Of a stretch of 42,618 nucleotides of DNA, positions 1-41,776 are shown in pieces; the stretch's first letter is position 1, and every line of letters begins with the position of its first letter. Made by a program: the position numbers and the translations under genes. The stretch comes from Diphasiastrum complanatum (taxonomy: Eukaryota; Streptophyta; Lycopodiopsida; Lycopodiales; Lycopodiaceae): positions 1 to 42,618 of the forward strand of contig MU834999.1 in assembly GCA_029204225.1 (NCBI GenBank). Reading direction: 5' to 3'. The notes below the pieces were generated by a model. That model had not been told where the DNA came from, did not search any database, and was given only the letters and a program-made list of their open reading frames with translations.

Positions 1-152
1 GTTGAATCGCGAAAGATTCTCGTTCGCGAATTTTTCGTGTTCGTGTCTTTTCGTCAGGGTGTTCGCGAACCTTTCGTGTTCGCGAACACTTTTGTCAGGC
101 AGAGGGCTGAAAGCTAGCAAAGCTTTGTAAACAGAAACGTTCTGTCTCTTCA
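1..152 (-). repeat. 3' LTR of copia-1, cut by the window edge
   Basis: Bases 1-152 repeat the right end of the LTR at about 3394-3523 (same GCAGAGGGCTGAAAGC block, ending TCTCTTCA). On the minus strand the LTR starts TGAAGAGACAG directly after a purine tract GAGAGGGAGC (about 153-163), the expected polypurine tract. The copy differs from the 5' LTR by an additional TTCGCGAAC-type unit and several substitutions. Confidence 0.8.
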
Positions 153-285
153 GCTCCCTCTCAAAGTGTGATAGCTTTACGATTCCAAGACTGCTTCTCT
201 GTCTCTCAAAAAGTCCTTTGTCCAGGGCTTTGGTGAAGATGTCAGCAACCATGTCTTTCGTTCCGATGAAGGTGGTCTGCAACAT

Positions 286-663
286 CTACTTTTCAATTAG
301 ATCCCTGATCAAGTGATACTTGATCGCGATGTGTTTCGTTCTGGAATGGAACACCGGATCTTTCGTTAGATGTATTGCAGAGGTGTTGTCCATCTGCAAG
401 ACCAGAGGCTCGTTCCTTGTTTCGCCCAATTCGTCCAGGAACTGCCTTAGCCAGATTATCTCGTTGGCCATCTTTGCTGCTGCAACGTACTCTGCTTTGC
501 AGGATGACTGGGCCACAATGGTCTGCTTCTTGCTAATCCAGAGAACTCCTGCTCCTGATGTGATGGTGCATCCTCCTGAGACGCTTTTCAAGTCGTCCTT
601 AAGGGATGCCCAGCTAGCATCTTTAATTGAAGATATTGCAAAATGCATTTTGCAGTCTTCCAA
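286..663 (-). pseudogene. copia-1 RNase H domain fragment
   Basis: This is the C-terminal RNase H part of a Ty1/copia polyprotein. Recognisable motifs are GVLWISKKQTIVAQSS, the acidic-site segment KAEYVAAAKMANEIIWLR, DNTSAIHLTKDPVFHSRTKHI and a final HLIRDLIE. It follows the upstream fusion frame with a frame change near 590-660. The preceding part of the domain (the usual SDxDWAG segment) is missing or disrupted, so the domain is incomplete. The fragment lies just upstream of the polypurine tract, as expected. Confidence 0.8.
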
Positions 664-1745
664 TGTGTTGAGCCTGGATTCGTGCAGAATTGGCTCATCC
701 TGAATACTGCATAAGCAATGTCAGGCCGTGTGTTGTCTGCAAGGTACATCAGCGAACCTATCAGCTTCCTGTAAGGTGTGAGCTGCATCTGTTCTCTCTC
801 TTCCTCAGTCTTCGGACAGTCATCGCTTGTCAGCACCGTCCCTGCGAGCATTGGAGTATTTGCTCCTTTGCAGTTCAACATCCCAAAATCTTCTAGGATC
901 TTGTGGGTGTAGGAGTCTTTGATGAATGGAGCGCGTGACATCTTACCCTTCAAACATTCATCACAGGTGGTCGAACTGGTTGCATTCGAGATGCTGACCT
1001 CTGTTATTGCTCCATGATGGCTTGCTTGGTAAAGTGCCGTTGAGTTCATGTGGCAGAGTCTCCTGTGCCACAGAGTGTCTGGCGAGTCATCATGAGTCTG
1101 ATGCACCTGATCTGCAGGCAGGGGTACCTTCAGATGATATAGATTTCCTTTCCTTCTGCCTTGAGCGATCAGAGTACTGGTACTGGCATCAACCACGTTG
1201 CATGCTTCGTCAGAAAACGTCACATGCATCCCTGCATATGCTATTCTTGCTACAGAAAGCAAGTCTTGCTGCAGTGTGGGCACGAACAGAACGTCTTCGA
1301 GCCGTCTGTCTCTGCCATTGGTGTTGAGCCACAATGAACCAATACCGTTCACTTGATGTTTAGATCCATCTCCAAGAACTATGAATCTTGAAGGATCTGC
1401 ACTTCTGAAATCAGACATTATTCGTCCTGATGTCACGAAGTGTGAGGTGGCTCCTGAATCTAGGATCACCTCATGTGTGTCAGATGTTGACGCTGCATAC
1501 ACGTCTTCACAGATGTAGGCGGTCGAACAGTTTCTGTTCGATCTTTCTTCGCCCATTTTCGAGCTCTCGGGCTCCTCGACATAGGATGAACTGTTGCTGT
1601 TCTCCTGTCTGTTCTGCATTAATTTGTTTCTTGGGTTCAGGCGGCAATCAATGGCTGCATGACCCTTCTTGTGGCAGTGGATACACTCAATCTTTGGATT
1701 GAGCCAGCATGTATCGACTGTGTGCCCGTCTCTTCTGCATCTCAC
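588..1745 (-). pseudogene. copia-1 zinc knuckle / protease / GAG-pre-integrase fused to reverse transcriptase end
   Basis: A 385-codon frame. It begins with CCHC zinc knuckles (a first motif starting at the upstream Cys, then C21-x2-C-x4-H-x4-C34), followed by the protease motif VILDSGATSHFV, then the GAG-pre-integrase segment LWHRRLCHMNS with a CDECLKGK zinc motif. Directly after RAPFIKDS the frame jumps to the end of reverse transcriptase (GANTPM, then PYRKLIGSLMYLADNTRPDI). The integrase DDE core and most of the reverse transcriptase have been deleted with the frame kept open. The frame is open at its 5' end, so the first codon is arbitrary: the real polyprotein starts in gag, upstream. 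Confidence 0.82.
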
Positions 1746-1841
1746 GCAAGTTTTCTTTTCTCCACCAAACTGCTTCGACCTTCCTTTGCTCTTCTAGTTG
1801 CCTTTGCTGGTCCCCTCTGCTTGCTGATCACGATCCTGCCT

Positions 1842-2515
1842 TTAATTCGACTCCCTCTTAGGCTTAAATTGTTTCTTGGATTTTTCTTTGTTGCCGTAGA
1901 GGGCCTGGTCAGAACCATCCTTGTGATCAAGGTGTTCTCTGGCCTCGACTTCCTCTCGAATCTCGACAATTGCCTTTTCGAGGTTCATTGTAGGATCTTT
2001 CGCGAGCAGGGTCCTCGTTGTCTGGAATGATCTGGGTAAGGCTCTCAACAGGTAGGTGAGCTGCTTCTCAGCTGACACTGCGTTCTCTGCTCCAGAGTTA
2101 TGTAGTGATAGAACAGATCCTTCATCTTTCTTACGAAAGAAGTGAGGTCCTTCCCATCCCACTATAGATTCGTCAGCTGATCTTCCAGCATCATGATTTG
2201 ACTTCTTGATTTCGTCTGAAATCTCGTAAGCAATGCATCCCACATCTCTTTAGCTTTGGAGAGTGTTGCCAGGTCAAGTGTGAGACTATCTTCGATGGAT
2301 GAAGACAACAAGGCTACTGCCTTGTCATTTTTCTCCCTCCATTCGCGTAGCTCCTTGCCTGATATCGTAGGCATCTCCTCTGTGCCATCCACCCAGGGGA
2401 ATAAACCTTCGCCCTTGAGTATCAGTGATGTCTTAACTTTCCAGGCTAGAAAGTTAGATCCTGAAGAATCAAGAACTGTGCAGATCTTGCTCTGCATGCT
2501 GCTGATTGAAGCCAT
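1842..2515 (-). pseudogene. copia-1 gag, frameshifted
   Basis: Two overlapping frames (2515-2162 and 2243-1842) together make a copia gag capsid region. It starts at an ATG 104 bases downstream of the primer binding site, with MASISSMQSKI, then FLAWKVKTSLILKGEGLFPW, then KAKEMWDALLTRFQTKS (the UBN2/gag-like fold). After a frame change it continues with YLLRALPRSFQTTRTLL and a basic C-terminus rich in Lys before the zinc knuckles. The frame change lies around 2162-2243, and a stop separates it from the zinc-knuckle frame. Confidence 0.75.
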
Positions 2516-2618
2516 TGCTTCTGAAGTCTGTTCTCTTGTTGATGGTTGTTCATCTGAATGCTTGGCCTCCTGGATCTGATAGCTTCTTGGCTATGTCAGA
2601 TTATGACAAGATAGGTTG

Positions 2619-2630
2619 GCTCTGATACCA
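2619..2630 (-). other. Primer binding site of copia-1
   Basis: On the minus strand this reads TGGTATCAGAGC, complementary to the 3' end of plant initiator methionine tRNA. It lies one base inside the LTR end (GCATCA-G-TGGTATC), which fixes the LTR boundary at 2632. Confidence 0.9.
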
Positions 2631-2631
2631 C

Positions 2632-3523
2632 TGATGCGAATGCGAATGCGAATTGAAGGAATCGCGAAAGCGAAGCAAACGTTGCAATGCAATTCGGATG
2701 GAGTTCAGATGTGATCGCTGGTGATTGTCAGCTGAATCACTCCTACAGTCCTCTAGAATGTAGTCAGTCACTGCTGATCTACGTTTATGAATTAATATAG
2801 CATTCAAAAAAATTTCAACCAATGTGCGGAATTAAATGAATGAGAGAATCAGACACACGAATAGCAGACACATTTGCATTCAAGATCATACATTATAAAA
2901 ATGACATGTGCACAACGGCTACAAGATCATCTGATTCTTCAAGCACTGCACGCAGATCCACGCAGTGCATTGGCGTGAGAGAAATACAGTTCTCTCACGA
3001 GTAGTGTCTCGCTTACTAGCGGACTTGTGGATCCTGCTTACAGAACTCGTCTCGCACACAGGCGGACTTCTTCTCTGTTTATTTCGTCTTGATTGCTTAC
3101 TAGCATCAGACTACTTTTCTATATTTTTTTTTTCTCAACTATCATCTAGTAAGTATATAGTCGCTCTTTGTAACCTTTAAGATTAGAGTGATTAAGCATC
3201 TACAACTAATTAGGAGATTACAAGAGTGGCAGATTAGCCACGACCTAGAGTGTAATTGCTGACGTCATGCCATCAGATCAGATATCTGTACTTCTAGGTA
3301 CTTGCATGATCTTACTGGTACTTTTTGGAGCGTGAGGGCAGAAAAGGTTTCGCGACGTTTTTCATGTCGCGTCATTTGACTTTCTCCTGCTGGATCGCGA
3401 AAGATTCTCGGTCGCGAATCTTTCGTGTTCGTGTCTTTTCGTCAAGGTGTTCGCGAACACTTTCGTCAGGCAGAGGGCTGAAAGCTAGCAAAGCTTTGTA
3501 AACAGAAACGTTCTGTCTCTTCA
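2632..3523 (-). repeat. 5' LTR of copia-1 (892 bp)
   Basis: Minus-strand ends are TGAAGAG and GCATCA, giving TG..CA termini. The left edge is set by the primer binding site and the right edge by the repeat shared with the 3' LTR. A TATATA box (3154-3159, minus) is followed about 70 bases downstream by AATAAA (3083-3078), a plausible promoter and polyadenylation pair. The U3 part (about 3340-3450) carries several CGCGAA/TTCGCG palindromic motifs, and the U5 end carries a short (GCGAAT)n run at 2635-2655. Confidence 0.85.
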
Positions 3524-4259
3524 GAATCGGAGAGGGCAGACTCCATGTGGGGGAGATATTGGCAAACATGGAATCATGGGTGATGATTGTGGAGGAGAAA
3601 GTAGATGGGAGATGATGATCATGAGAGGGGGAAGTCCATCAATTGAAGTAGCTAGGGGCTGTTAGAGAGGCTTTCCTTCATCAGAATTCAAGGAATGTAC
3701 AACCTTCAATATGCAAGTGCTTTAAGTTTTGATTGATTTGTCAACAACTTCATCACAACACATCATGGAAGTACATGCTAGTGCGGTTCTTACCACCATA
3801 GTAACCGGGTCAGCATAGCAAGTGTCGATATAGATGCAGGTGTTCAATTCCCAGTTTCCCCCTTCGTTTGCTTTCTAGTTCAACTCCATCTCCCATCATC
3901 CCTCCCAAGTTACAATCATAAAGAATGACATGCTCGGTGCTCACAAAGAGTAGAGAAAGTTGAAATTTATAGTTAAGTCAAGTGTAGAAATGATAACAAT
4001 TTAAGGTAAACGTGATGGTAATCTGTTAGAGCTTGTACCCCCACTCCCTCCCTGTCCTAGTATTTATAGTTTTACATGACATTTGTCCATTTGTAATTAT
4101 TGACCATTGCAATTAATTACAATTGTCCATTTGTAATTATCGACCATTGTATTTATACTGTAATTAGTAAGAACTGAACCTCCAAAGTTATGCTTAGCTT
4201 TGGCATGGACCGAGTCATTTATTTGATCTCCTAAAAAGTAGGAGAGTTGACCAGTTATC
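3524..4259. other. Intergenic or unassigned DNA with a short direct repeat
   Basis: No coding region is supported. A block containing TTGTCCATTTGTAATTAT, a variable base and GACCATTG occurs twice (about 4085 and 4128). The segment 3780-3860 has a weak tRNA-box-like GTTCAATTCCC, but no cloverleaf could be built. Confidence 0.4.
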
Positions 4260-4261
4260 CT

Positions 4262-4650
4262 GCAACAAAATCTTGATCAATTAAAGGCTACTAGATCCCC
4301 ACAGGAACCTGATAGAGCTATTGGTACGACCATGTTGGCAATTGCTGCTATGCCAAGTGAAAAGGAGGCCGACAGAGAGGCTTTGATATGGATACCTAAG
4401 GAGGTATTGATGTTTTTATGGGTGTTCCATTTTGTGGAGGGCTTGTATGAGAGTCTTAGGCCTTTCATGAGAAAGGAGCAGACTCATAGCCTCCAGGGGG
4501 TAGTATAGATGGCCCTTTATTATGAAGATAGAAAAACGGCCAAGGAGTCTGAAGCAACTTCTACGAGTGGCTTTCAACGTTGGGAAAATGGAAAGTTTAA
4601 GAAATGGAAAGGTCAATACAGCCAAGAGCAGATTCCTAGTGGCAAATAGG
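4262..4650 (+). pseudogene. gypsy-1 gag fragment
   Basis: Translation shows a Ty3/gypsy gag C-terminal half: a segment with FVEGLYESLRPFMRKEQ, then a stop, then MALYYEDRKTAKE and a basic, glycine-rich tail. This resembles retrotransposon gag followed by the linker to a zinc knuckle. An in-frame TAG near 4507 and another near 4648 show it is dead. The zinc knuckle itself is not intact. Confidence 0.55.
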
Positions 4651-5045
4651 GCAAAGGTTGTGGTGCTTTGAAAGGTAAAGGCCGATATGGGATGTCTGAT
4701 ACCTAGGTGGGCCAGCGCTTTTCTATGCTATTGTCGTGAGACTTCAGGTGGGCTAAGAAAGAAAACTTGTGCTTCCAACTTTGGATGTCTGCGCCGACAT
4801 AGGTGGAAGGAATGTTCACGAAACTCGATGCGAACCACGTACAATCTACAAGTTGAACAAGCAGCACCAATGCGGATTGAACAGCTGGAGCAAGAGGAGC
4901 CACAAGGTGCTCCATGTTTAATGAATGTGTTGGTGGTTAGGAAGGTGGAGTTAGTCCTTGTACCACAGTTGTTGAGAGCGGCACAACACAATTATCGATT
5001 TCCTTGTACTTTTTCTATTGTTATGAGTGGACAATTGTGCTTACA

Positions 5046-5405
5046 ATGGATTCAGAGATTCAATCAATTGTTGATGCTCTTGATGCAGCGTTATTACCTT
5101 GTCTTCCGGCGCATGAGTTGCAAGCTGCAGATCGCTCAACTCAGCCTTCCCATCATGTTGATGTGGAGAGGCATGCAAGAGAGTTCATGGAGGCAGCTAA
5201 GAAGTTGCAGCTCTTCTTCATACGAGTACAACACCAACATCAGCCTCCAAAAGAGGAGCTTTTGAAAAAGGAGATCATGGATTTGGAAGCAGATTTGAGG
5301 GCAAGAGATGATCTTATTGATAAGCAACAAAAATTGCTTACTAAATGGCATACTACTCTTAATGCGCAAAGAGCGTCACAAGTGCTAAGGATAGAGATTT
5401 GCTAA
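5046..5405 (+). CDS. MED28: Mediator subunit 28-like protein, intronless (retrocopy or captured gene)
   Basis: A 119-codon open frame resembling plant MED28, a subunit of the Mediator complex that links transcription factors to RNA polymerase II in the nucleus. Seen: an acidic N-terminus MDSEIQSIVDALDAALLPCL, then a segment containing HHVDVERHAREFMEAAKKLQ, then QPPKEELLKKEI, and a heptad-like helix ending LIDKQQKLLTKWHTTLNAQ. These match the conserved helical core of plant MED28 as I know it; plant MED28 is somewhat longer, so both ends may be shortened. The ATG at 5046 was preferred over one 14 codons upstream because similarity starts there. It has no introns and is flanked by gypsy gag and protease remnants, which suggests a retrocopy or a transduced gene. 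There is no internal stop; whether it is expressed is unknown. Confidence 0.6.
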   Translation: MDSEIQSIVDALDAALLPCLPAHELQAADRSTQPSHHVDVERHAREFMEAAKKLQLFFIRVQHQHQPPKEELLKKEIMDLEADLRARDDLIDKQQKLLTKWHTTLNAQRASQVLRIEIC

Positions 5406-6058
5406 TTTGATTTGATATTGGGTCCTCACATAATGTGATCAAGTCTATTTTGATTAAATGGTTGAGAGTGATCCTATATCAGTACATAGTCGAGATGGTT
5501 GTTGGAAAGGGTGTGGAAGTAGGGATGCTAGGGTTGTGGGTATGCTTGTAACCATTCAAAATTATTTTGAGAAGTTGGACTTTGGAATAACTTGCTTGGT
5601 ACGCTTCGATGTGGTGCTCTAGATCAAATGACATATGGCAAGGAAGCCCTCCATTGCTTGGGATACTCATGTGTATGAGTTTCAGTTCGATGGCATGATC
5701 CATTCACTTCGTAGTAAGTCGGACGTGCTCAAGGACCTTTGATGACAACGACACAGTTGCATAAGGTTCACTGTAAGTATATTTATGTTTGTTTCTTGTT
5801 CGATCTGTCAATTATTGCATGTGAGAGTGATGTGTGGCAAAAACAAACTAAGCTTACTAGGAACCTTGACGGTCAATTCAGGGAGGAGTTTATAGATGTG
5901 TTCATTGATGAACTTCCATCTGCTTTGCCCCTCTAAAAGAAATATGGAACGTAATATTGATTTGATTGTGGAATCATTTAGAATGACTCTTAAAGAGGAG
6001 GGAGTGGTGAGAAGCATGATTGAGGATTATTTTGCCAAGGGGCAGCTTCACAACATTT
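5406..6058 (+). pseudogene. gypsy-1 protease and reverse transcriptase N-terminal fragments
   Basis: In different frames one reads FDIGSSHNVIKS (retropepsin D-T/S-G motif variant), then a segment ending DTHVYEFQFDGMIHSLRSK, then FREEFIDVFIDELPSALP, and finally RNIDLIVESF with SMIEDYFAKGQ. These are hallmarks of the gypsy protease to reverse transcriptase junction. Several stops and frameshifts separate them. The reverse transcriptase catalytic core is not present downstream. Confidence 0.65.
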
Positions 6059-6060
6059 AG

Positions 6061-7507
6061 GCTTAACAAATGAGGTTATGCAAACCGCCTTCTGCATGTC
6101 TCAAGGTCATGTGACCTATTTGGTCACCTCGATAGGCTCCTATACCGAATAGACAGGGTAACTTTCCATGTCTAATTAACCAATGCACCCCATCCACACA
6201 CAAAATTATAATCAGAAATGTTAATGCTAAGGAGGCCAAACACTACTTATTTCTACTGAGCACACAGTTCTTGTTGTAGATCACACAATCATATCATGCC
6301 ATACATACACACATTTTTACTCATTGTAACAGTGGAGTGAGATACCCTATGGTTTCTGTACGATAGACATTTTTGGTGCTGATACCCTCAATCGTACTGT
6401 AGGCTAGTGGTGGTGGTGTAGGCAACCAACATCTGTTTTAGCATTGTGTTTCTAAAGCAAATGATCAACCATCGATTCTTATGCATACCTTGGCTAACCT
6501 GAAGCTTTATCAAATTATCCGTTGCTTTTTTTAATCCTTCGTGCATCCAGTTCAACATGAACACACATGCACAAAATCATATGCTATAGGGGTGTCTAAC
6601 AATTGTGTGCCATGTGCCCTAGATGAGTATGTAGGTGCATATATTTCTAGACCTAATGGTATGTTTTGACCATATTACGTATAAAACCTCTCCTTGTGTT
6701 TCAAGGGCCTGGCATTAATTGCACACATAGAATGCAATATGCTAGAATGACAGTCTCGTCCACGCATACACATGAGTGTATTGAAAAGTTGAGCAATGGA
6801 AGAAATGAGTTACAACAGTCTAGGTTAGTTTATCACTTCCCGATAGACAGTTTGGTGAGTAACCACATTTTGATGGTCCTAAATACCCATCAGAATCTTG
6901 TGGTTAGAAACCATATATGTCACCATAACATTCATTGTGGAGTCCAACTGTCTCGAAGAGCCAGAACCAATACAGGAACTTGATTGAGCTTAGACTAGGG
7001 GATACTAAACTTTTCAATTTTTTCTCTTGTACAGCGTTCTTGTCACTGCAAAATGCCGGACACTCCAGAGGTGAAATTTGTAGTTGGTAAAATGCCAGAC
7101 TCTATCAGTAATTGTAGTTGGCTTATCTTTTTTATGATATGATGTGTATCTTATATCTGTGGCCTTTCATTGGAGATGGAGAGTCACTTTGTGCCTAGCA
7201 TTCTACACAGCACCATTATTCTCAATGGTTGGCGTTAATTGTTCTTGCTTTGTTCACAAAATGGGATTTTTGAATTAGGTGATATTTTTTTCTTTATTTT
7301 CAGAGGCAAACCCCAAGGTCTCTGAAAGATTTCAGCTTTATTGATGGAAACTGTGTCTTAATGGCAAAAGCTAACAGGACTTAAGTATACTAAGAAGCCC
7401 TTTTGTATAAATAGCAGTTCGTAATTTGCAATATAAGGTCTTCTGCCTTACAGTCCTGACATATTTGTCGCATGCCATGCTTTGAGACAATCAAGATCTA
7501 ATGACAG
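6061..7507. other. Non-coding DNA, probable intron upstream of the glucosidase exons
   Basis: No coding similarity was found on either strand. An exon for the glucosidase N-terminal beta-sandwich domain was looked for and not found. The AT-rich composition is like the other introns. Confidence 0.4.
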
Positions 7508-38983
<31,476 letters not shown>

Positions 38984-39539
38984 GTACTTTCTGACTCTAT
39001 CTCTGTGCCTTTCACATCTTTTTCCATGCATGGTATGAATCTCTTTGGCCTGCAAGCTAATTAGAAAGATTCTATCGTGTGAATGAGAAGCTGCACATGG
39101 ACCTTGGTGCACAAATGTATCTAGGTAGCTATTATGTAAACTTTGCTGTCTTTTTTTAGCATGTGTATATTTTCTTCTATCTGTTGGTAACTGTTTCTGA
39201 CAGTAATTCAAAGAAGCCACATGGTGCTTGGAAAAACTCCAATGTTTTAAAAATGATAACCTTTTGTGTCAACGAAACATGAATGCATGGAGTTGAGAAC
39301 ATGAACTGGAATTGGGTACTGGAAGCCATAGAAGAATTGTTTTTTTCTGCTTTAGTTTGTTGTTTATGAGTTTTGTAAAACATAATGGACTAAGTGAATA
39401 GATTATACCTCATTAGTGACTTGATTTGTCCTTAAATCTTGCCGATCCCACCTGTAACTTCGTTAAGCTGACCTTCAGAGTTTTAACTTTGAATTGCTTA
39501 TGTGGGGTTCCATAGTCGCCAAATCTCTGCATTATACAG
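38984..39539. other. Intron DNA
   Basis: No gene seen. AT-rich, ordinary intron-like sequence. Confidence 0.4.
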
Positions 39540-41360
39540 GGCAAGTGGAGTAATCAGAGTAACAAAGATTTGACTCTTACTTTCTACATCCAGTACAGGC
39601 TTTATGGAAGCATAATCTCTCCATGTAACCTAGTGGGTCTTTCCCTTCTCTAGTTTGCTCATAGTGTTCCAGCTCTTACTAAAATGAGTTCCAGTGAAGA
39701 GTACCTCTAGGTGTGTGTACAAGCAAACAATCTCCAAGTGTTGACTATCCAGGAAAAATGACTGTTTCCGCATAGATGTATTGAAGGCCTTTATCTTAAT
39801 CTTCTTGACACTAATCTCCGAACCCCAAGCCCTATAGAAGGTGTATGACTTATCAAGATGCTATTTGTAGTCCTTCACTAGAGGGGGAACTAGAACAACA
39901 TTGTCCACATATTACAGGATAGAGATTAGTATCTCACCCAATTTACAACCTTGGCTGTTGCTTATGAGCTATAACACAATCTATTTCATCACTATATGAA
40001 TCAAAGAAAGTAGGGGAAAGAGAACACACGCCTGATTCATACCAATAGTGTTGGGATATTTGTTCACATATACCATCCATTTATTTGAAACATCTAAAAA
40101 CCCTCTTGTATTTTGCCACATTAGTAGTATAGTGTTTGATGAGAATTGGAGGTCCCTCACAACGTTCGGATAAGGACATGTCATGATACTGAATCAAAAG
40201 CTCATCTGAAGGAAAAAGAGAAACAATATACCCTCTCCTTTCAAAATCTTGCCTCCTCAATGATATCCCTAGGAGTAAGCACATGATTACGATCGAAAAC
40301 CCACTTGTCCCATGGCATGTCAATGTCTAGTCTTGACTTCACTGCTCACCCTTGTCTAGAGTATGATCCCATAAAGCTCCGACTATGATATGTCCTATCA
40401 TAATCGTTCAATAATTCTTCGGCCTCATGGGGTCATTGACTTTGTGTATTGAAGGTAAAGCGTTGGTATGTCAAAAGGGAGGATAGCCATAGATGATTGC
40501 ATAGGTTAGAAGATCGAGAATAATAGATGAAACAATCTCTATTGCATGTATGAGCAAGTATGACTCAAGGTCATCGATATCTCTGGCTTTCTTATGTTTT
40601 AGCATGTTGATAGCATGACAAATCATTTGACATGTGAAAATGGTGAACTGTTTAGGTTTGGGGGTTATGATGATGGGTATCGTGTAGAGGTTAGTAGCAT
40701 ATCGGGTCCATGTAGAAAGATCTAGGAGAGCTGGTGGAGCACCTGTAAGAAACTTGTGCCATAAAGTGCTAGAAGATGAATCATTAAGAAACCCTAAGAG
40801 TCTCATGCATATACTCGGAGTGATCATAATGGGCCTTTTTACAATATAACGTGCCACATTATCTGCATTGGGTTTCGAGTGTGGGCCATGAGGAAATTAA
40901 TGGAGATTACAACATTTATCATTTTACAAATTGTTTTTGGGAGAATTATGGCGTTTAAATTTCTGAGGTTTGGACAAGAACAAGATGGCCATTGTTGTAT
41001 GGAGTGAGAAAAGAAGCTTCAATCTCAAGAGGACTTACCAAAGGGAACTGAATGTGAATCATTGTAGATGGCTGTATGGGCATATTTGGGTGCCCGATTG
41101 GAGGGTTTAAGTGAGGGAGGATGGGCAATAAGGCCCATGCAAAAGTCCATAAGAAGAGATTGTACAAGGTCGTGAAAGAGATTACAATAATTGTGAGGAA
41201 TAAAAGCCAGTGACCCTATGAGATAGTCAACCACCCATACTATGTCCTCCACTATGTGGGTGACAAGTAAAACTTCTATATAAGGGCAAAGTAGAGAAAC
41301 CATTGTACAGAGCTAGCTGATGGAATTCACCCAACTGTAATAGGTATTCCCCATACGGTC
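39540..41360 (-). mobile_element. Old, decayed LINE copy 7
   Basis: Minus-strand fragments, in order, resemble the LINE family above: an endonuclease scrap near 41300-41360, a linker (41167-40955), a reverse transcriptase N-terminus (40857-40471: WTRYATNLYTIPIIITP, KHKKARDIDDLESYLLIHA), NYRTIM-like and FDSV-like pieces near 40360-40200, then a thumb-like region down to about 39540. Many stops and frameshifts; much older than copies 1-6. Confidence 0.6.
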
Positions 41361-41435
41361 CCTATGCTTTGAGGATCTGAGAGTGGTAAGAGTTATGGAC
41401 TTGGCTCATTACATTCGCCGCGTCCATTCTTTTAT

Positions 41436-41764
41436 TGTTATTATGCATAAGTAGGCCTAAGGGCCCTTTTTATTCATATACTGGCCTTGGGCCCTATTTG
41501 GTTATATTTTTAGGACTTGGTCACATTGATTTGGAGTGGGGGTCCTCCTATTGGGAGGGCGCACTATTTTCCCTCCAAATCCTTTTCCCTCCCTTTTTTG
41601 AATCCTCCATTTGATTCAGGGAGAGGGTATAAGTAGGGCAGCATTGTATTCCTTTATTCAGTTTATGATGATTGCTCCTCTTTTAGCCTCCTTAAGCATT
41701 CTCTTCCTGCTTTCTAGCTTAAGTCCTGCTTTCTAGCATAGCTAGTGAATCTTAGCTTGTAACT
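41436..41764 (+). repeat. Putative LTR of a gypsy-like element (gypsy-3)
   Basis: Starts TGTTATTATGC and ends TTGTAACT, with a TATAAG box at 41628-41633 and GCC-rich upstream part. The next bases are a primer-binding-like TGGTTTCAGAGC (one mismatch). Similar in design to the LTR at 35885. The other LTR is outside the window. Confidence 0.5.
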
Positions 41765-41776
41765 TGGTTTCAGAGC
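41765..41776 (+). other. Primer-binding-like site
   Basis: TGGTTTCAGAGC differs by one base from the initiator methionine tRNA complement TGGTATCAGAGC. Confidence 0.5.

Larger units (their letters stand above)
1..3523 (-). mobile_element. Ty1/copia LTR retrotransposon with internal deletion (copia-1)
   Basis: Reading on the minus strand, the order is 5' LTR (3523-2632), primer binding site (2630-2619), gag, two zinc knuckles, aspartic protease motif DSGAT, GAG-pre-integrase, end of reverse transcriptase, RNase H, polypurine tract and the start of the 3' LTR. This is the Pseudoviridae order. The integrase core and most of the reverse transcriptase, including YVDD, are absent. Gag is also frameshifted, so the copy cannot move by itself. 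The element runs off the left edge of the window, so the left target-site duplication cannot be seen. Confidence 0.88.
4260..6060 (+). mobile_element. Decayed Ty3/gypsy remnant (gypsy-1)
   Basis: Plus-strand gag, protease and early reverse transcriptase fragments appear in the usual gypsy order, but with many stops and frame changes. They are gag at about 4262-4650, a protease-like FDIGSSHNVI at 5411 onward, a VYEFQFDGMIHSL segment near 5670, and a reverse transcriptase N-terminus at 5875-6055. No LTRs were recognised. A separate open frame similar to MED28 sits between the gag and protease parts. Confidence 0.7.

Noticed and set aside
320-703. Plus-strand frame of 127 codons
   Set aside because: Complement of the copia RNase H domain, no similarity of its own.
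3780-3860. tRNA-like sequence or tRNA-derived SINE
   Set aside because: A GTTCAATTCCC box is present, but box A and a cloverleaf could not be made.
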